A stretch of 64,000 nt of DNA. Origin: Apium graveolens. Its lineage: Eukaryota; Streptophyta; Magnoliopsida; Apiales; Apiaceae. The notes under the pieces were generated by a model. That model was not told the DNA's origin. It worked only from the letters and a program-made list of their open reading frames with translations, and ran no database searches. The DNA is taken from positions 132,944,088 through 133,008,087 of the forward strand of contig NC_133647.1 of the NCBI RefSeq assembly GCF_009905375.1, read 5' to 3'. The translations under genes and the position numbers were made by a program. How positions within the stretch are numbered: the stretch's first letter is position 1; each line of letters starts with the position of its first letter. Of this stretch, positions 33,575-45,360 are shown piece after piece.

Positions 33575-34170
33575 TATTAGGTCATACAACACTATAGAAG
33601 GGGGTTGAATACAGTGTAGAATACAATCAAATCGATTTAAAGCACAAGTAACAGAAAACAGATGTATTTGATATAATAAACTCTTTTACAATGGAACTGT
33701 TCTCTCTCAGTGATGAACAAATATCACGAGAGCTGCTAGGTTACAATATATGATCTTCTCGATGATCGTAACTCTTATAGAGTAAACCTATGTCTGTGTT
33801 TATATAGACATACAGTTACAAGATAACTTCTAGTTGATATGGAATATAATTTTGTCTCCTAAAATATATTAACCAGATATCTTATATAATTCTTCTAGTC
33901 CTCTAACTCTTTCCATGCATATCTTCTTCTTGTATTAGTCTCGATCTTCTTTCCTGTGAATCAACTTCCTTCCTTAACTATTAGTCCTCCAGTACTTAAG
34001 TTCTGATATCCATCTTCTGATATTATCTTCTGATAATCTAAGTCCTGATATCCTTAAGTCCTGACTTCCAGTAAGTCCTGATTCCAGTAAGTAATGATAT
34101 TTCCTGTTAGTTAAGATCTGAAAACTAAACATGAAACATATTAGACATGATATCTCAAATATATCCAACA
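33575..34170 (-). repeat. 3' LTR of element E
   Basis: The LTR is 596 bp. On the minus strand it begins TGTTGGATATATTT at 34170 and ends ACCTAATA at 33575 (ACCTAACA in the partner, one transition). It contains repeated TCCTGATAT/AAGTCCTGA words and a TATATAAACAC box near 33795-33805. Confidence 0.95.
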
Positions 34171-34184
34171 ATCTCCCCCCAACT
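34171..34184 (-). other. Polypurine tract of element E
   Basis: Minus-strand AGTTGGGGGGAGAT immediately before the 3' LTR. Confidence 0.9.
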
Positions 34185-34324
34185 TGTAAATTATGCAAGA
34201 ATGTACAAGTTAATAGATTTGATGATGTCAAAAACATTTAAGTTCAAATGTAATAAGAGTTTAATAAGACTATTCATTACAACTTACAAAACATCCAGCT
34301 TTACCAACATCACTGAATCAACCT

Positions 34325-35125
34325 TTATCCATAATGATTCTTAACAAAATCATTTATCAGATGATCTTCAGCTTTCTTCAGAACTTCAGCTAACTGTGCT
34401 TTGACATGCATCAGTTCTTCTTCCTTACTATCACCGATTTGATAAATGGCTATTCTGAGAGCTTGAATGGATGTTCTTTCAAGTCCATCACCAAGTCTGA
34501 TAACCTTAGAATATGAAGAGTTTTCATTATAACATAAGCATCTTCCATTCAAAATAACTTCTACCTTAGCAGAATTCTTCAGCATAGGAATTTCTCTTCC
34601 ATCATCTTCAATAATCATTGGAATGTAATGAGAAGTCTTTGTACCAGAGATTTTGAATAGATCTCTTATAGCCTTCGAAATGTATTCTGACCATCTTCTT
34701 GTAACATCAGATTTTACTTCTAGAAGATAGTGAATATGTTGAAGTTCTCTGATAGACTTCTTTAATACATCACTATCATCTAATCTATAAGTCCTTCCAC
34801 CATTGAGAAATAAGATCAATTTCTCTTTTAGATTCTCCTTACCATGAGCATCTATCACAACTTGAGCAGACAACACCTTGTCAAGGTGCCTTTGTTTGAT
34901 TTGTTCATATGGTTTGTCTATCAATATGAAAGGATCTCTTAGAGTAACCTCTACTCCTGTTTGAATCTTCTCTTCATCAGAACCTAATCCAGCTCTATCT
35001 CTAGTTTGCTTGTCTTTCAACCCAAATGTAGCAAGTTGATTAATCATGAGATTGGATTTTGGTTTAACCGGAGTAGCTTTCTTCCATAATAGCTTCTTCT
35101 TATCAGCAATTGTCATTTTATCCAA
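34325..35125 (-). pseudogene. E 3' ORF, C-terminal piece (266 residues)
   Basis: Same frame as the piece at 35210-35596, cut off from it by stop codons at about 35190-35212. It contains a domain with G-G-R-T-Y-R (about 34800), W-S-E-Y-I-S-K (about 34690) and an S-x-V-I-R-L-G-D-G segment, followed by an acidic helical C-terminus. The homologous piece of F (25686-26270) has the same order. No known catalytic motif recognised. Confidence 0.7.
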
Positions 35126-35209
35126 ATCAACTTGAGCATTGTCAACAGTTGATGTCTTGATAGCTTGATCAGAATTTGTTGTTTCTTATGTACCTTCCTG
35201 TCCTTTATT

Positions 35210-35596
35210 CTAAATAACAACTTGAGCAGTGTCAGAGGTTGTTTTAGAATCTTCAATTATCTTTCTTCTTTTCAGAATTTGAACAGTTTCATCTTCAACA
35301 AGATTATCATCAGATACTTGAACCATTTTACACACTGGTTTCATCAGAGCTTGAGAAGTTTTCAAGTCCAGTGACTTGGTTGGTTCATAAATTTTTCTTT
35401 TCCCTTTGTCATTGGGATCACTCTCAGTCTGTGCTCTAGTCTTGAACTTTGAAGTTTCAGAATTTGACTTTTCCTTGATCACAATGCCTTTTTCCTTAGG
35501 CCTTGGAGGTTTCTTTGTATCAGAAGCTTTAGACTTAGGATTTGTCTTCTCAGCAGCAAATCTAGCTTCTTCCTCCTTGAGAGTTTCTAAATCCAT
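35210..35596 (-). pseudogene. E 3' ORF, third piece (lysine-rich)
   Basis: 128 residues, very rich in K, E, S and T, with no recognisable fold; probably a disordered linker. It overlaps the preceding piece by ten bases in another frame, which indicates a single frameshift near 35590. Confidence 0.65.
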
Positions 35597-36540
35597 TCAT
35601 GTGCTATCTCCTCATCAAGTGTCTGGATTTTAGGATCTTTGTAATAAACAGTAGTCTGCTTCCCCTTTAACTTCAGAGTTTGCAAGAACTTCTGAGAGTC
35701 TTCAGATCCTGACTGAATCAGAATATCGGAACTTGACATCAAAATTTGCTTATCACCACTTGAATTCAATCTTTGAGCATTCACAACATCAGAACTTGAC
35801 TTGTTCTGAATAGAAGATTTTCCTTGAACTTTTCTTTGACCTCTGCTCTTTTCATATTTTCCCTGGACATCACCTTTATCATCCTTTTTCTTTAGTTCTT
35901 GAGTAGGTGAACATTTGTACTTAACTACCTTCTCCCCATTTTTGGCATCATCAGGAAGTAAGAGAGAAAGAAGAAGTTCAACTGAAGATTGGATTTCATC
36001 CAATTGAGCTTTCTGAGAAGCTTGATTAGCCAGAACCTCAACAATTTGGGCCTGTTGCTTCTCTTGAGTTTTCTCAATAGTTGCAACTTTTTCAGAAATA
36101 GGTCTGATATACCTGTTCTTGTCAAGCTTGTTCTGTAGATTGAACTTCTCAGCTTGTTCCCTGAGTGTATCAACCTTTTCATGAGCAGAAGTATGTAGAC
36201 CTTGAAGATGTTTGGTAGACAGAGCTGTGATCTTGAGTTGTGTCTTGAAATCAGCATTTGTGAGCAACTCATCAGCTTTTGCAATATGCTCTGTCAGAAT
36301 TTTAGAACATGGAATAAAATCTGATTCATTCCACTTCTTGGTCCACTCAACACCTCTGTGAGTATCCTCCCAAGGAATAGGTGCTTTCTTTTCAACAAAT
36401 TTCTTCACCAATTCTTCCTTGCCCAGAGTAGGTATTGGAGTCTCAACAGGAAACACTGTCATCAGAACTTGAGGAAGACTCATTCTGTTCTGATAGCTCA
36501 ATACTGTGTGAAGCAACTGGAGATCAAGGAATAACATCAT
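35587..36540 (-). pseudogene. E 3' ORF, second piece (helical and charged)
   Basis: About 317 residues. A conserved W-x-K-x-W segment (about 36320) is followed by long helices likely to form a coiled coil (about 36280-35960), ending L-L-L-P-D-D-A-K-N-G-E-K, a block shared with F. A basic S/Q-rich tail follows. It is out of frame with the N-terminal piece by a frameshift near 36525-36540. Confidence 0.7.
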
Positions 36541-38038
36541 CTAAATTCTGATCAACAAAATTTATCTCCAGAGCTGGTGTCTTTGATGTAGATGGAGCTT
36601 CCAGATAAAGAACTTTAGGTATATTCAAATTATGAATATCTATTTCAGAATTATAAGTTTGTTCTTTAGCATCATCTGTAGCTTTAATAGGAGAGACATG
36701 AGGGGTAACAACTGTGTCATTAGCAGTGTCTTTGGCTTGAGCTGGAAGGGCTTCAATGATAATTGGTTCTTGTGAGATCAGAGATTCATGATCCCCTTCC
36801 TCAGCTTCTTCAGTATCTTCTGATATAGCCTTAGCCAAATACCTCCTTGCCTTCATTTTCTTCAATCTCTTTTCCAATGAAGGAGTTGCTTCAGCAGCAT
36901 CAGAATTTACAGATTTCCTTTTCAAAGTATCAGAACTTTGAGCTGCTTTCTTTTTCTGAGAAGTATCATTCTCAGCTTCAACTATCACAGGTTCAGATGT
37001 ATGAACTCGTGCTTCAACTATTTCCTCTTCACTGTCGGACTTATCTCTGAGAATCATCTTCCTTCTCTTTTGTGGAGGTTGAGGAACGGACTTTGTCCTC
37101 TTAGAAGGTTTAGAAGATGAAGGTCTGGTTGTGTGTGCTGATGGTTGAGAAGTCTGAGGTGTTTGTGTAGAGGTGGTAGGTGCTGATGGTTGAGGTTCTG
37201 ATGGTTGGACATCAGGATATAGTGCGGTGTATTTAACTGGATCATAGATTATTATGTCTTGTTTGACAGATAAAGGAACTCGGAGGGGTCTTAACGCAGC
37301 CTTCTTATTATCAGTAGATAATAAGTCATTAAAAGTTCTTTTAGCTAGTCTGAATGATGGAATTAATTCAGTAGCTGATTGAGGCTTATCATCAGAACAA
37401 AAACTATATATAAGCTGATAGAATCTAGCAAAATAAACAGTATTTCTATCTTCTATCATCCTATCCCCAATGAAACCTAAGACAGCACTTGCATAATCAA
37501 AATCAGTTTGATTAATGAGAGCATACCCGATTTGTTGACTGAATATGGGGATTGCATTGAAGTTAGAACATTTGTTTGCAAAAGCCTTGGAAATGCAGTC
37601 AAAGAAGAAACTCCATTCCCTCCTTATGTAAGGTCTCTTCAATTGACCCAGCTTTGCCAATGTCTTTTCATACCCCAGACTGGCCATCATATTTTGAAGA
37701 ACTGGCTCCTCAACAGTAGAGTAAACGCAGTTCTCAGGCAGCTGCAGTGCTTGTCGAACCGTGGTCAATGTCACGACATGCTCGTCCTCCCCTGATGAAA
37801 AGATAATACTCGGGGACCCTTGAGAACCACCATCATCATATACTCCACTTCTCCAGAACTCCAGCACTTGAGTTCCAGGGACTGCATCAGGTTGGGTCAG
37901 AGCGTACCCAATATCAGAATTAGCGAGAAAATCCTGAATGAAGTGAAGTTCCGATGGAGCTTCAGCCTTGCTAAGAATGGCAGAGTAGTTGTTAGGAAAA
38001 AACTTAGCACCATTGAAAATTACGTCTTTTGGTGCCAT
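36524..38038 (-). pseudogene. E 3' ORF, N-terminal piece (504 residues, unknown or env-like position)
   Basis: Opens at ATG 38038-38036 (M-A-P-K-D-V-I-F). The first 270 residues look globular: F-I-Q-D-F-L, L-E-F-W-R-S-G, then T-V-R-Q-A-L-Q-L-P-E-N and R-P-Y-I-R-R-E-W-S-F-F-F. This pattern recalls the domain named putative plant transposon protein found in env-position ORFs. Next comes a P/S/T-rich linker (about residues 275-315), then an acidic and basic low-complexity tail. No signal peptide or transmembrane helix is seen, which argues against a classical envelope. It is long and nearly intact compared with the rest of E. Confidence 0.75.
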
Positions 38039-38210
38039 CTCTGTAAGAAATTAAGTGAGAAAGAGAGTGTTTGCAAATTGTTTGTTAAAAGTTCTGAAAA
38101 AAAATGCTTCAGAGAATATTAAAGAGAGAGAGAGAGAATAAGAGAGATGAAAAATAGAAAAGTAAGTAAAAGATTATAAAATCTGTTAACTCCCATATAT
38201 ATACTCTCTC
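38039..38210 (-). promoter_or_regulatory. Promoter-like and splice-acceptor-like region before the E 3' ORF
   Basis: On the minus strand there is a TATATATATGGGAG box (about 38194-38204). A long CT-rich tract follows (about 38119-38147, (CT)n), then TTAATTTCTTACAG at 38041-38054, two bases before the ATG. This reads either as a TATA box with a pyrimidine-rich 5' UTR or as a polypyrimidine tract with an acceptor for a spliced subgenomic RNA. Both are inferences. Confidence 0.45.
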
Positions 38211-39558
38211 CACTCAACAGTTATATTTTTCAAGCATAATATACACTTTACACCTGGCACCGTGTGAACAGTCAATAAACGACTAGAGAGGAGTTAATGG
38301 GCACGTAAAATAAGCAATAATTACCGTGCACATGTAGGTTTTGAGGACATACACGTTAACCACTAACCCATAATGATTATGACTGTTTTTATCTCACCCA
38401 AATTTATTATGATTTAAATATGACTGTTTCAGATTTTACCACAAATAAGTCAAGTAAAGAAAAATGCCATGTAAGCATCAAAGATTCCATCAGGATTTAA
38501 TATCAGAACTTAACTTATATCAGATGTTAACAGTCATCAGAACATGGCTTCTGTACTCAAAAAGTGAATATCTTTTTCTGTGATTCTTTATACAAATACT
38601 GACTTGTTTTCTTCAGAGTTTAATCATCAGAACTTCCATTAGAACTTGTCCTCAGAATTTATGCAAATGACACTTAACTGTTTGTCAAAAACAACTTAAT
38701 CACCACTGTAATTTTCATCATTCATATGGAGTGAAAGTGTGTGCATTGAGCAAAATATCAGATAAAGATTAAAGTCTGATCAACTTCAGTACATCTTAGA
38801 AATAAGGCATAACTAAGAAAAATGCTTAAAATCTGTCATCAGTCATGATGTCTACTATAGAACAAATTTATGCATGAGTCCACCTCAACTGTTTGTGCTC
38901 ATTTGATGCATCTTTTGAAATTCCTTTTTACAGTGGCTTCTCAGTGTAAGTGAGTCACGACTGCTTATCAGAATTTATGCTGTTATCAGAGTATTTCTCC
39001 AGTAATCGTAGAGTATGAAAAGTCACCAAGAATTTTTTTGCTTTTCTAATGCAAATTACTTAAAACTAGCAATGCACTTGGGTCTTCCCTTCCACATTTT
39101 TACTCTAGATCTCAAAGGAGTACCTGAATTTTATTCTTTTCTTTTCTTTTCTTTTGATAAGTGAGGCTTATCAGCACTTAGTTCATTCTTAAGATTTACT
39201 GACAATAGAATTTGACAGATAAAAAAACAAGAATCTAGTTTGTGAATTAGTAATAAGATACACAAAGTAAACTTGACTAAGCTCAATATCAGAATCTGCT
39301 TGTGTTAATGAGTTTCCACATAAACAACTAATTCAAACATGGGATTTCTAGTATGTTAAAGACTACTAGGTCAGCATCTAGCGCAGTTATCCTCATTGGA
39401 TTGAATAGCCACAGAACATTCAAAACACTTATCAGACTATACAAATCCACATCAGATAACAATCAACATTTAATGAATTTTCAAATTAAGCACAGATTAT
39501 ATATAGATAATACAATCTGTAAACACTGATCATAAAGTCTGATGCATGAGAACAAAAA
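38211..39558 (-). other. Noncoding spacer between pol and the 3' ORF of E
   Basis: About 1.35 kb of AT-rich DNA with no coding frame. It repeats ATCAGAACTT/TCAGATT-like words many times, words also common in the 3' ORF and LTR of E. A CTTTTCTTTTCTTTT run lies near 39138-39154. SIRE-type elements are known to have a long noncoding stretch here. Confidence 0.7.
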
Positions 39559-40239
39559 CTAAGCACATTTAGAGAAAGAACCTGAAACCATTCCAAGTTC
39601 ATTTACCAATCTTATAAAAGTAGCTTCACATAGTGGTTTTGTGAAGATATCTGGTAGCCGTTGATCTGTTGGAACAAAATGCAATTCCACTGTACCTTCA
39701 TCCACATGTTCCCTTATGAAATGGTACCTAATGCTGATATGCTTTGTCATTGAGTGTTGAACTGGATTACCTGTCATAGCAATAGCACTTTGATTATCAC
39801 AGTAAATAGGGATTTTAGAAAATTCTAACCCATAATCCAGTAACTGATTCTTCATCCAAAGAATCTATGCACAACATCTTCCTGCAGCAATATATTATGC
39901 TTCTGCAGTTGATGTGGAAATTGACTTTTGTTTCTTGCTAAACCAAGAAACCAATCTACCTCCAAGAAATTAGCAGCTTCCACTAGTGCTTTTCCTATCT
40001 ATTTTGCATCCTGCAAAATCTGCATCTGAGTAACCAATTAGCTTAAAATCTGATTCCCTAGGATACCACAATCCTAGATCAGTTGTACCCTTAAGATACT
40101 TGAAAATTCTTTTCACAGCTAATAAGTAAGGTTCTCTTGGATCAGCCTGAAATCTTGTACAAAGACAGGTAGCATACATGATATCAGGTCTACTTACAGT
40201 TATATAAAATAAGGAACCAATCATACCTCTGTAGTTAGT
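39559..40239 (-). pseudogene. pol: E pol: RT C-terminus and RNase H
   Basis: The minus-strand RT tail has the S-R-P-D-I-M-Y-A-T block (about 40190). RNase H follows with Y-S-D-A-D-F-A-G (about 40015-40040), then the C-D-N-Q-S-A-I segment and the T-K-H-I end (about 39720-39800). The D-I-F-T-K-P-L pol terminus is at about 39640. Stops lie between 39855 and 39970. The RNase H catalytic aspartates appear present. Confidence 0.88.
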
Positions 40240-41262
40240 AATATCTATTGATTTATCAGTATCCTAATCTAACTTGGTTGCAGTGGCCATGGGAGTGGAT
40301 GCAATTGAACAATCTTGCATTCCAAATTTCTTCAGTAAATTTTTGGTATACTTGGATTGACAGATAAAAGTGACTTCTACAGTTTGCTTGACTTGAAGGC
40401 CCAGAAAATAGTTGAGTTCTCCCATCATACTCATTTGATATCTTGACTACATTAGCTTTGCAAACTTCTCACATAGTTTGGAATTAGTAGAACCAAATAT
40501 GATATCATCAACATATATTTGTACTAAAAGTAAGTCTTTTCCATGGTTGAGGTAGAATAGAGTCTTATCAATTGTGCCTCTGTGAAATCCACTTTCCAGA
40601 AGGAATTGAGCTAAAGTCTCATACCATGCTCTTGGAGCTTGCTTAAGGCCATAAAGTGCTTTGTTAAGCCTGTAGACATGATTGGGAAATTTAGGATCTA
40701 CAAAGCCTGGAGGTTGTTCAACATATACCTCTTCTTCCAATTTTCCATTGAGAAAAGCACTTTTCACATCCATTTGAAAGACTTTAAACTTCTTGTGAGC
40801 AGCATAAGCCAAAAAGATCCTTATGGCCTCTAATCTAGCAACCGATGCAAATGTTTCATCATAATCAATACCCTCCTATTGAGAGTAGCCTTTAGCAACT
40901 AGTCTTGCTTTATTCCTTGTAATTATGCCATCATTATCAGTTTTGTTTCTGAACACCCATTTTGTACCAACAACTGATCTGTTCTTTGGTCTTGGCACTA
41001 GGGTCCAGACTTTATTTCTTTCAAATTCATTTAACTCTTCCTGCATTGCTTGCACCCAATCAGCATCTTGAAGAGCTTCTTCCACTTTCTTTAGTTCAGT
41101 CTGAGAGAGAAAAGAATGATAGAGACATTCATTTGAAGTTGCAGTTCTAGTTCCGACACCTGCTTCAGGATCTCCAGTGATTAAATCAGGTGTATGTGCT
41201 TTACTCCACTTCCTTGCAGATGGAAGTTGATCTCTAGAACTGGATCCTCCCCCATGATCCAT
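40240..41262 (-). pseudogene. pol: E pol: reverse transcriptase
   Basis: Conserved Copia RT blocks in order: K-W-V-F-R-N-K (about 40945), K-A-R-L-V-A-K-G-Y (about 40890), [12 protein letters not shown] (about 40760), [11 protein letters not shown] (about 40640) and the catalytic Y-V-D-D (about 40510). Interrupted by a TAG at 40876 after Y-S-Q and by a frameshift and stop near 40440. This enzyme would copy element RNA; the active-site residues are intact although the frame is not. Confidence 0.9.
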
Positions 41263-42390
41263 GTTGTCACCATCAGCACTTTCTGATACTCCCCCTGTAG
41301 TTATGCTCTCTGAGACTTCAGAAATTGAATTTTATTTTTCAGGAGTTGAAGAATCAGAGCTTCCAGAATTATCAGAATTTGGCTCATCAGAACTAGATGA
41401 ATCAGAATTTGAAGAGCCAGTGATAGGTTCTGATGCTTCTCGAGAGTCTTGAGATGTGGTAGGTTCTTCAGTTTGCTCCCCCTGGACAGGTGCATTTTCC
41501 TTTGAAGTTGTTACCACAGTTTCAACGACATCAGAGTTTAATCCATCAGAACTTACAAGATCAGGATTTAAGTCATCAGAATTTCTAGAATCAGAATTTA
41601 AATCTTCTTTCTCAAATCTCAGCTGATCATGATCATCGAAATCTTCAAGTCCGGTAATTTTCTTATCATCAAAAGAGACATTGATAGATTCCATGACAAC
41701 TCTTGTTCTCAAATTGTAGACTTTGAAGGCTTTTGTGGAAAGTGGATATCCAACGAAAATTCCTTCATCAGCTTTTAGATCAAATTTGGATAGTTGTTCA
41801 GGATGAGTCTTAAGAAAAAAACACTTGCAACCAAATACATGAAAGTATTTCACATTTGGATTCTTCTTCTTCACCATCTCATATGGTGTTTTTCCATGCT
41901 TGTTTATAAGTGTAGCATTTTGTGTAAAACAAGCAGTCTGCACAACTTCAGCCCAAAAAAAGGTTGGTAGCTTTGCTTCATCAAGCGTTGTTCGTGCAGC
42001 TTCAATGAGAGTCATGTTCTTTCTTTCTATAACTCCATTTTGCTGTGGAGTTCCAGGTGCAGAAAATTCATGTTTGATTCCATGATCTTTGCAGAACTCT
42101 TCCATGATTGAATTCTTGAACTCAGTGTCATTATCACTCCTTATGATTTTAACAGAATCTTTGATCAATTTATCCAGCTGTCTGATATGATCAGTTAGGG
42201 TAGATGCAGTTTCAGTCTTCCTGTGCAAGAAGTACACCCAAGTGTACCTTGTGAACTCATCCACTATAACCATAGCATATTTCTTCTTTGCAATAGACAT
42301 GACATTGACTGGACCAAATAGGTCAACATGCAGTAGGTGATAAGGCTCAAGTTTTGATGACTCGATTTTGCTCTTGAAAGAAGATTTTCT
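41263..42390 (-). pseudogene. pol: E pol: integrase core and acidic linker
   Basis: D,D-35-E core: first aspartate in an H-V-D-L-F-G-P block at about 42320, second in R-S-D-N-D-T-E-F (about 42120) and glutamate in N-G-V-I-E-R-K-N (about 42025). The C-terminal part has the F-G-C-K-C-F-F and F-V-G-Y-P blocks. A low-complexity S/D/E/N-rich linker (41340-41640) leads to RT. A stop near 42390 and one near 41330 break the frame. Confidence 0.9.
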
Positions 42391-42943
42391 TTATTTTGCC
42401 TTCTGACATGAATCATAAAGGCCATCAGGAGCAAATACTGTTTTTGGTAGTCCTCTCATAAGATCTTTCTTTACAAGCTCATTTATATTGTTGAAATTTA
42501 AATGAGAGAGTTTCTTGTGCCAATTCCAGCTTTCTTCAATTGATGCTCTACTCAACAGACAGATTGCAGAACCATCAGTACTTGTTGAAAGTCTGGCTTC
42601 ATAAATGTTACCATGCCTGTATCCTTTCAGAACCACTTTGCCTGTTGAATCACTGATAACTTCACAGTGTTCTTCAAAGAAATCCACATGATAACCTCTG
42701 TCACAGATTTGACTTATACTCAACAGATTATGTTTAAGTCCTAAGACAAGAGCTACTTTTTCAATGATGACATTCCCAAGATTGATCTTGCCATATCCCA
42801 GAGTTTTTCCAATATTTCCATCTCCATAAGAAACTTCTGGGCCAGCTTTCTCCATAAAATATGATAGCCAGTGTTTTATTTCCAGTCATATGTCCTGAAC
42901 ATCCACTGTCCAGAACTAGGATGTTCTTCCTGTTGCCCTGCAA
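42391..42943 (-). pseudogene. pol: E pol: protease and GAG-pre-integrase domain
   Basis: Aspartic protease motif L-D-S-G-C-S-G-H-M at about 42890-42915, then a frameshift near 42850. The pre-integrase domain carries L-S-I-S-Q-I-C-D-R-G-Y and the zinc-binding H-x3-H of W-H-K-K-L-S-H (about 42510). The C-x2-C pair has lost its first cysteine (Y-D-S-C near 42410). Confidence 0.88.
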
Positions 42944-42955
42944 TCACAAAGACCA

Positions 42956-45306
42956 CTAATGGTTAGTTTTAAGGACCCAGACGTGCTTGGATCCTTTGGC
43001 CTTTTTAATTTTATTAACATTTGCAGCGGATTTAACATCAGAGTTTATGCTAAAAAATTTCTTATCAGTATTAACAGTACCAGACTTTGCGTCATACTTT
43101 ACACTAGAAGAAATTAAAGAAACTTTCTTCAAAGAAGGTTTTATCTGATAATAATCATAGTACAAACTATGATATTCCTTATAAGTATAAATGGAATGCC
43201 ATATACTACCACAATGAAAACAAGGATTTTGTGGCTTAAATCTAACAGACTGACTCTTAACTCCTGACTTAGAAGGTAAGGAGTTTATATTCTTATTCTT
43301 CCTGCAAAAAGAAGCAAGATGGTTAGAGTTTCCACAGTTATAGCATTTCTTTCTAGGGGCATTAGGAACATGCATATAATTGATACTTTTATTCACACCT
43401 TCCTTTCCATTCCTATTTTTCCTAGCTACATTTACCTTGTTTACACTGGTAATCTCTTTCAGCTTATATTTAAGCTGCTTCTTTGTCATTAAGCCTATGT
43501 TAACTTCAGTTGGTTTATCCTGTTCTAATTTGTCAGAAGTTGACTCTGCTATCACTTCTGTCTCAATATCTTTCATCTTTTCAGAATCAGACTTAACTGT
43601 TTTAGCTACAAATTTAACAGGATTTACCTTTGGCTTAGTAGTATATTTAACAATAATTGGCTTAACTTGTTCAGTTCCTTTTTCACTTTCCTCATATCCA
43701 TAACCTAAGTCATCTTACCAATTCCCACTACTTAGTATATCCTGAGTTGCTCTGCCAGAGTTAGTCCAAGTCCTGATAATCTCTCTCTCCTTTTCTAACT
43801 CAGTTTTTAGAGATTTATTCATTTTTAGCACTTTATCTCTAACATAGAAAGCATCATCTCTATCCTTCTGAGTTTTATGGAACATAACTAACTCTTTTTC
43901 TAAATAATCATTCCTCTTTTTAAAAGTAAGATTTTTAGAAGTTAATCTTTCATATGTTAAAGTTTGATCTCTATAGCTAATAAACATGGTTTTAAGATAT
44001 GATCTCAACTCAGTAATATCATCAGTATGAAAGGCATAAGTTGTTTGAGGTACCTTTAACTCAGCAGCATCAGAATTGCTATCAACATTTGCCATCAAGG
44101 CATAGTTCTCCTCATCTTCAAAATCTGAGGTGTCTATCCAGCTTTTCTTCTTTGTGACAAGAGCCTTTCCTTTATGACTCTTTCCTTTCTTGCAGTCAGG
44201 AGATATATGGCCTTTCTCACCACAGTTGTAGCTTTTGACATTTGAGTAATCTCCTCTGTCAGACTTTCCTCCTTTGCCTTCAGATTTTTTGAAGCCCTTC
44301 TTATCAGAACTTCTAGCTTTCCTGGAAAACTTCTTTCCTCTTCTGAATTTCTTGTAGACTATCTTTGTGATACCCTTCACCATAAGAGCACACAGGTTCA
44401 TCATCTCTTCATCAACATCTACTTTAGGTAGACTTTCAGTTTCTGAATCATTATTATTAGAACTTGATGATTCTGAATCAGACTTTATGATGAGAGGCTT
44501 TCCTTTTCCTTTCTTTGAGACAGCCACTTTGGGGGATTCCTCCTCAGCATTAAGAGCAACTTTCCTTGACTTTCTCCCATGTCTCTTGCTTCTTTAATCC
44601 ATCTCAAGTTCATAAGTCTTGAGCATCCCATAAATTTCATCAAGAGTAGTTTTATCAAGAGCATAGTTGTCTCTTATAATAGTAGCTTTCAAATCCCAAC
44701 TTTCAGGAAGAGCTAAAAGGAATTTTAGATTTGAATCTTCAATGTCATATTCCTTGTCCACCGGTGACAGATCATTCAAGAGTTTGACAAACCTGTCATA
44801 TAAGTCAGTTAATGACTCATCACTTTTTGAGTCAAAGTTCTCATACACTTGAGTGAGTATAGTCCTCCTGTTTTTTTGATTGAATCAGTTCCCTGACACC
44901 TTGTCTCCAAAGTATCCCATATCTCCTTTGCAGTCTTGCATTGAATTATCCTATTTGACATGACATTATCAATGGCACTGTGCAGCAAATGCCTTACCTT
45001 TGCATCCTTGGCAATAGATGAGATATCTTCAGCTGTGTATTCACTTTTCTCCTTTGGTATGGTCTTTGTTGGGTGATCTGCAACTACAACAGAGAGCTTG
45101 GTTGGCTTATGCGGCCCTTCATAAATTTTGTCAAGATATTCTGGATCTGTAGCTTCCAGAAACATAGCCATCTTCACTTTTCATATGGGATACTCAGAAG
45201 GTCTCAACATGGGAACCCTGATAGTCTCATATCGTCTATGGGTTTGAGTCTTTGGAGTTTCTTCAGTTTTGGCGGGCTTGGTTGGATTTTCTACTTTTTC
45301 AGACAT
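42956..45306 (-). pseudogene. gag: E gag (SIRE-like, with CCHC knuckles and coiled coil)
   Basis: The start is ATG 45306-45304 (M-S-E-K-V-E-N). A TGA at about 45180 lies where relatives have tryptophan, in the E-Y-P-x-W-K block. The capsid region follows (45177-44594), frameshifted at a T/A run near 44875. Then come an S/K-rich linker, a first knuckle with its first Cys replaced by Ser (about 44225), a long coiled coil (about 43800-44000), and a second intact CCHC (C-Y-N-C-x4-H-x4-C, about 43320). A third, with its last Cys replaced, is at about 43205. Stops lie at 44594, 43715 and 42956. The long gag with several knuckles fits SIRE/Maximus. Confidence 0.88.
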
Positions 45307-45346
45307 GATTGTTTTGGATCTTTACTGTATGTGTGTTAATAGATAG

Positions 45347-45358
45347 GATCTGATACCA
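45347..45358 (-). other. Primer binding site of element E
   Basis: Minus-strand TGGTATCAGATC, two bases after the 5' LTR end; initiator-Met tRNA complement with the last bases differing from A, B, C and H. Confidence 0.9.
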
Positions 45359-45360
45359 CT

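Noticed and set aside
34147..34344. Plus-strand ORFs within E (for example 36847-37050, 37508-37795, 37820-38122, 43380-43703)
   Set aside because: Antisense shadows of the 3' ORF and gag; no independent coding evidence.
36524..38038. Calling the E 3' ORF a true envelope gene
   Set aside because: No signal peptide, cleavage site or transmembrane helix can be seen; only the position is env-like.
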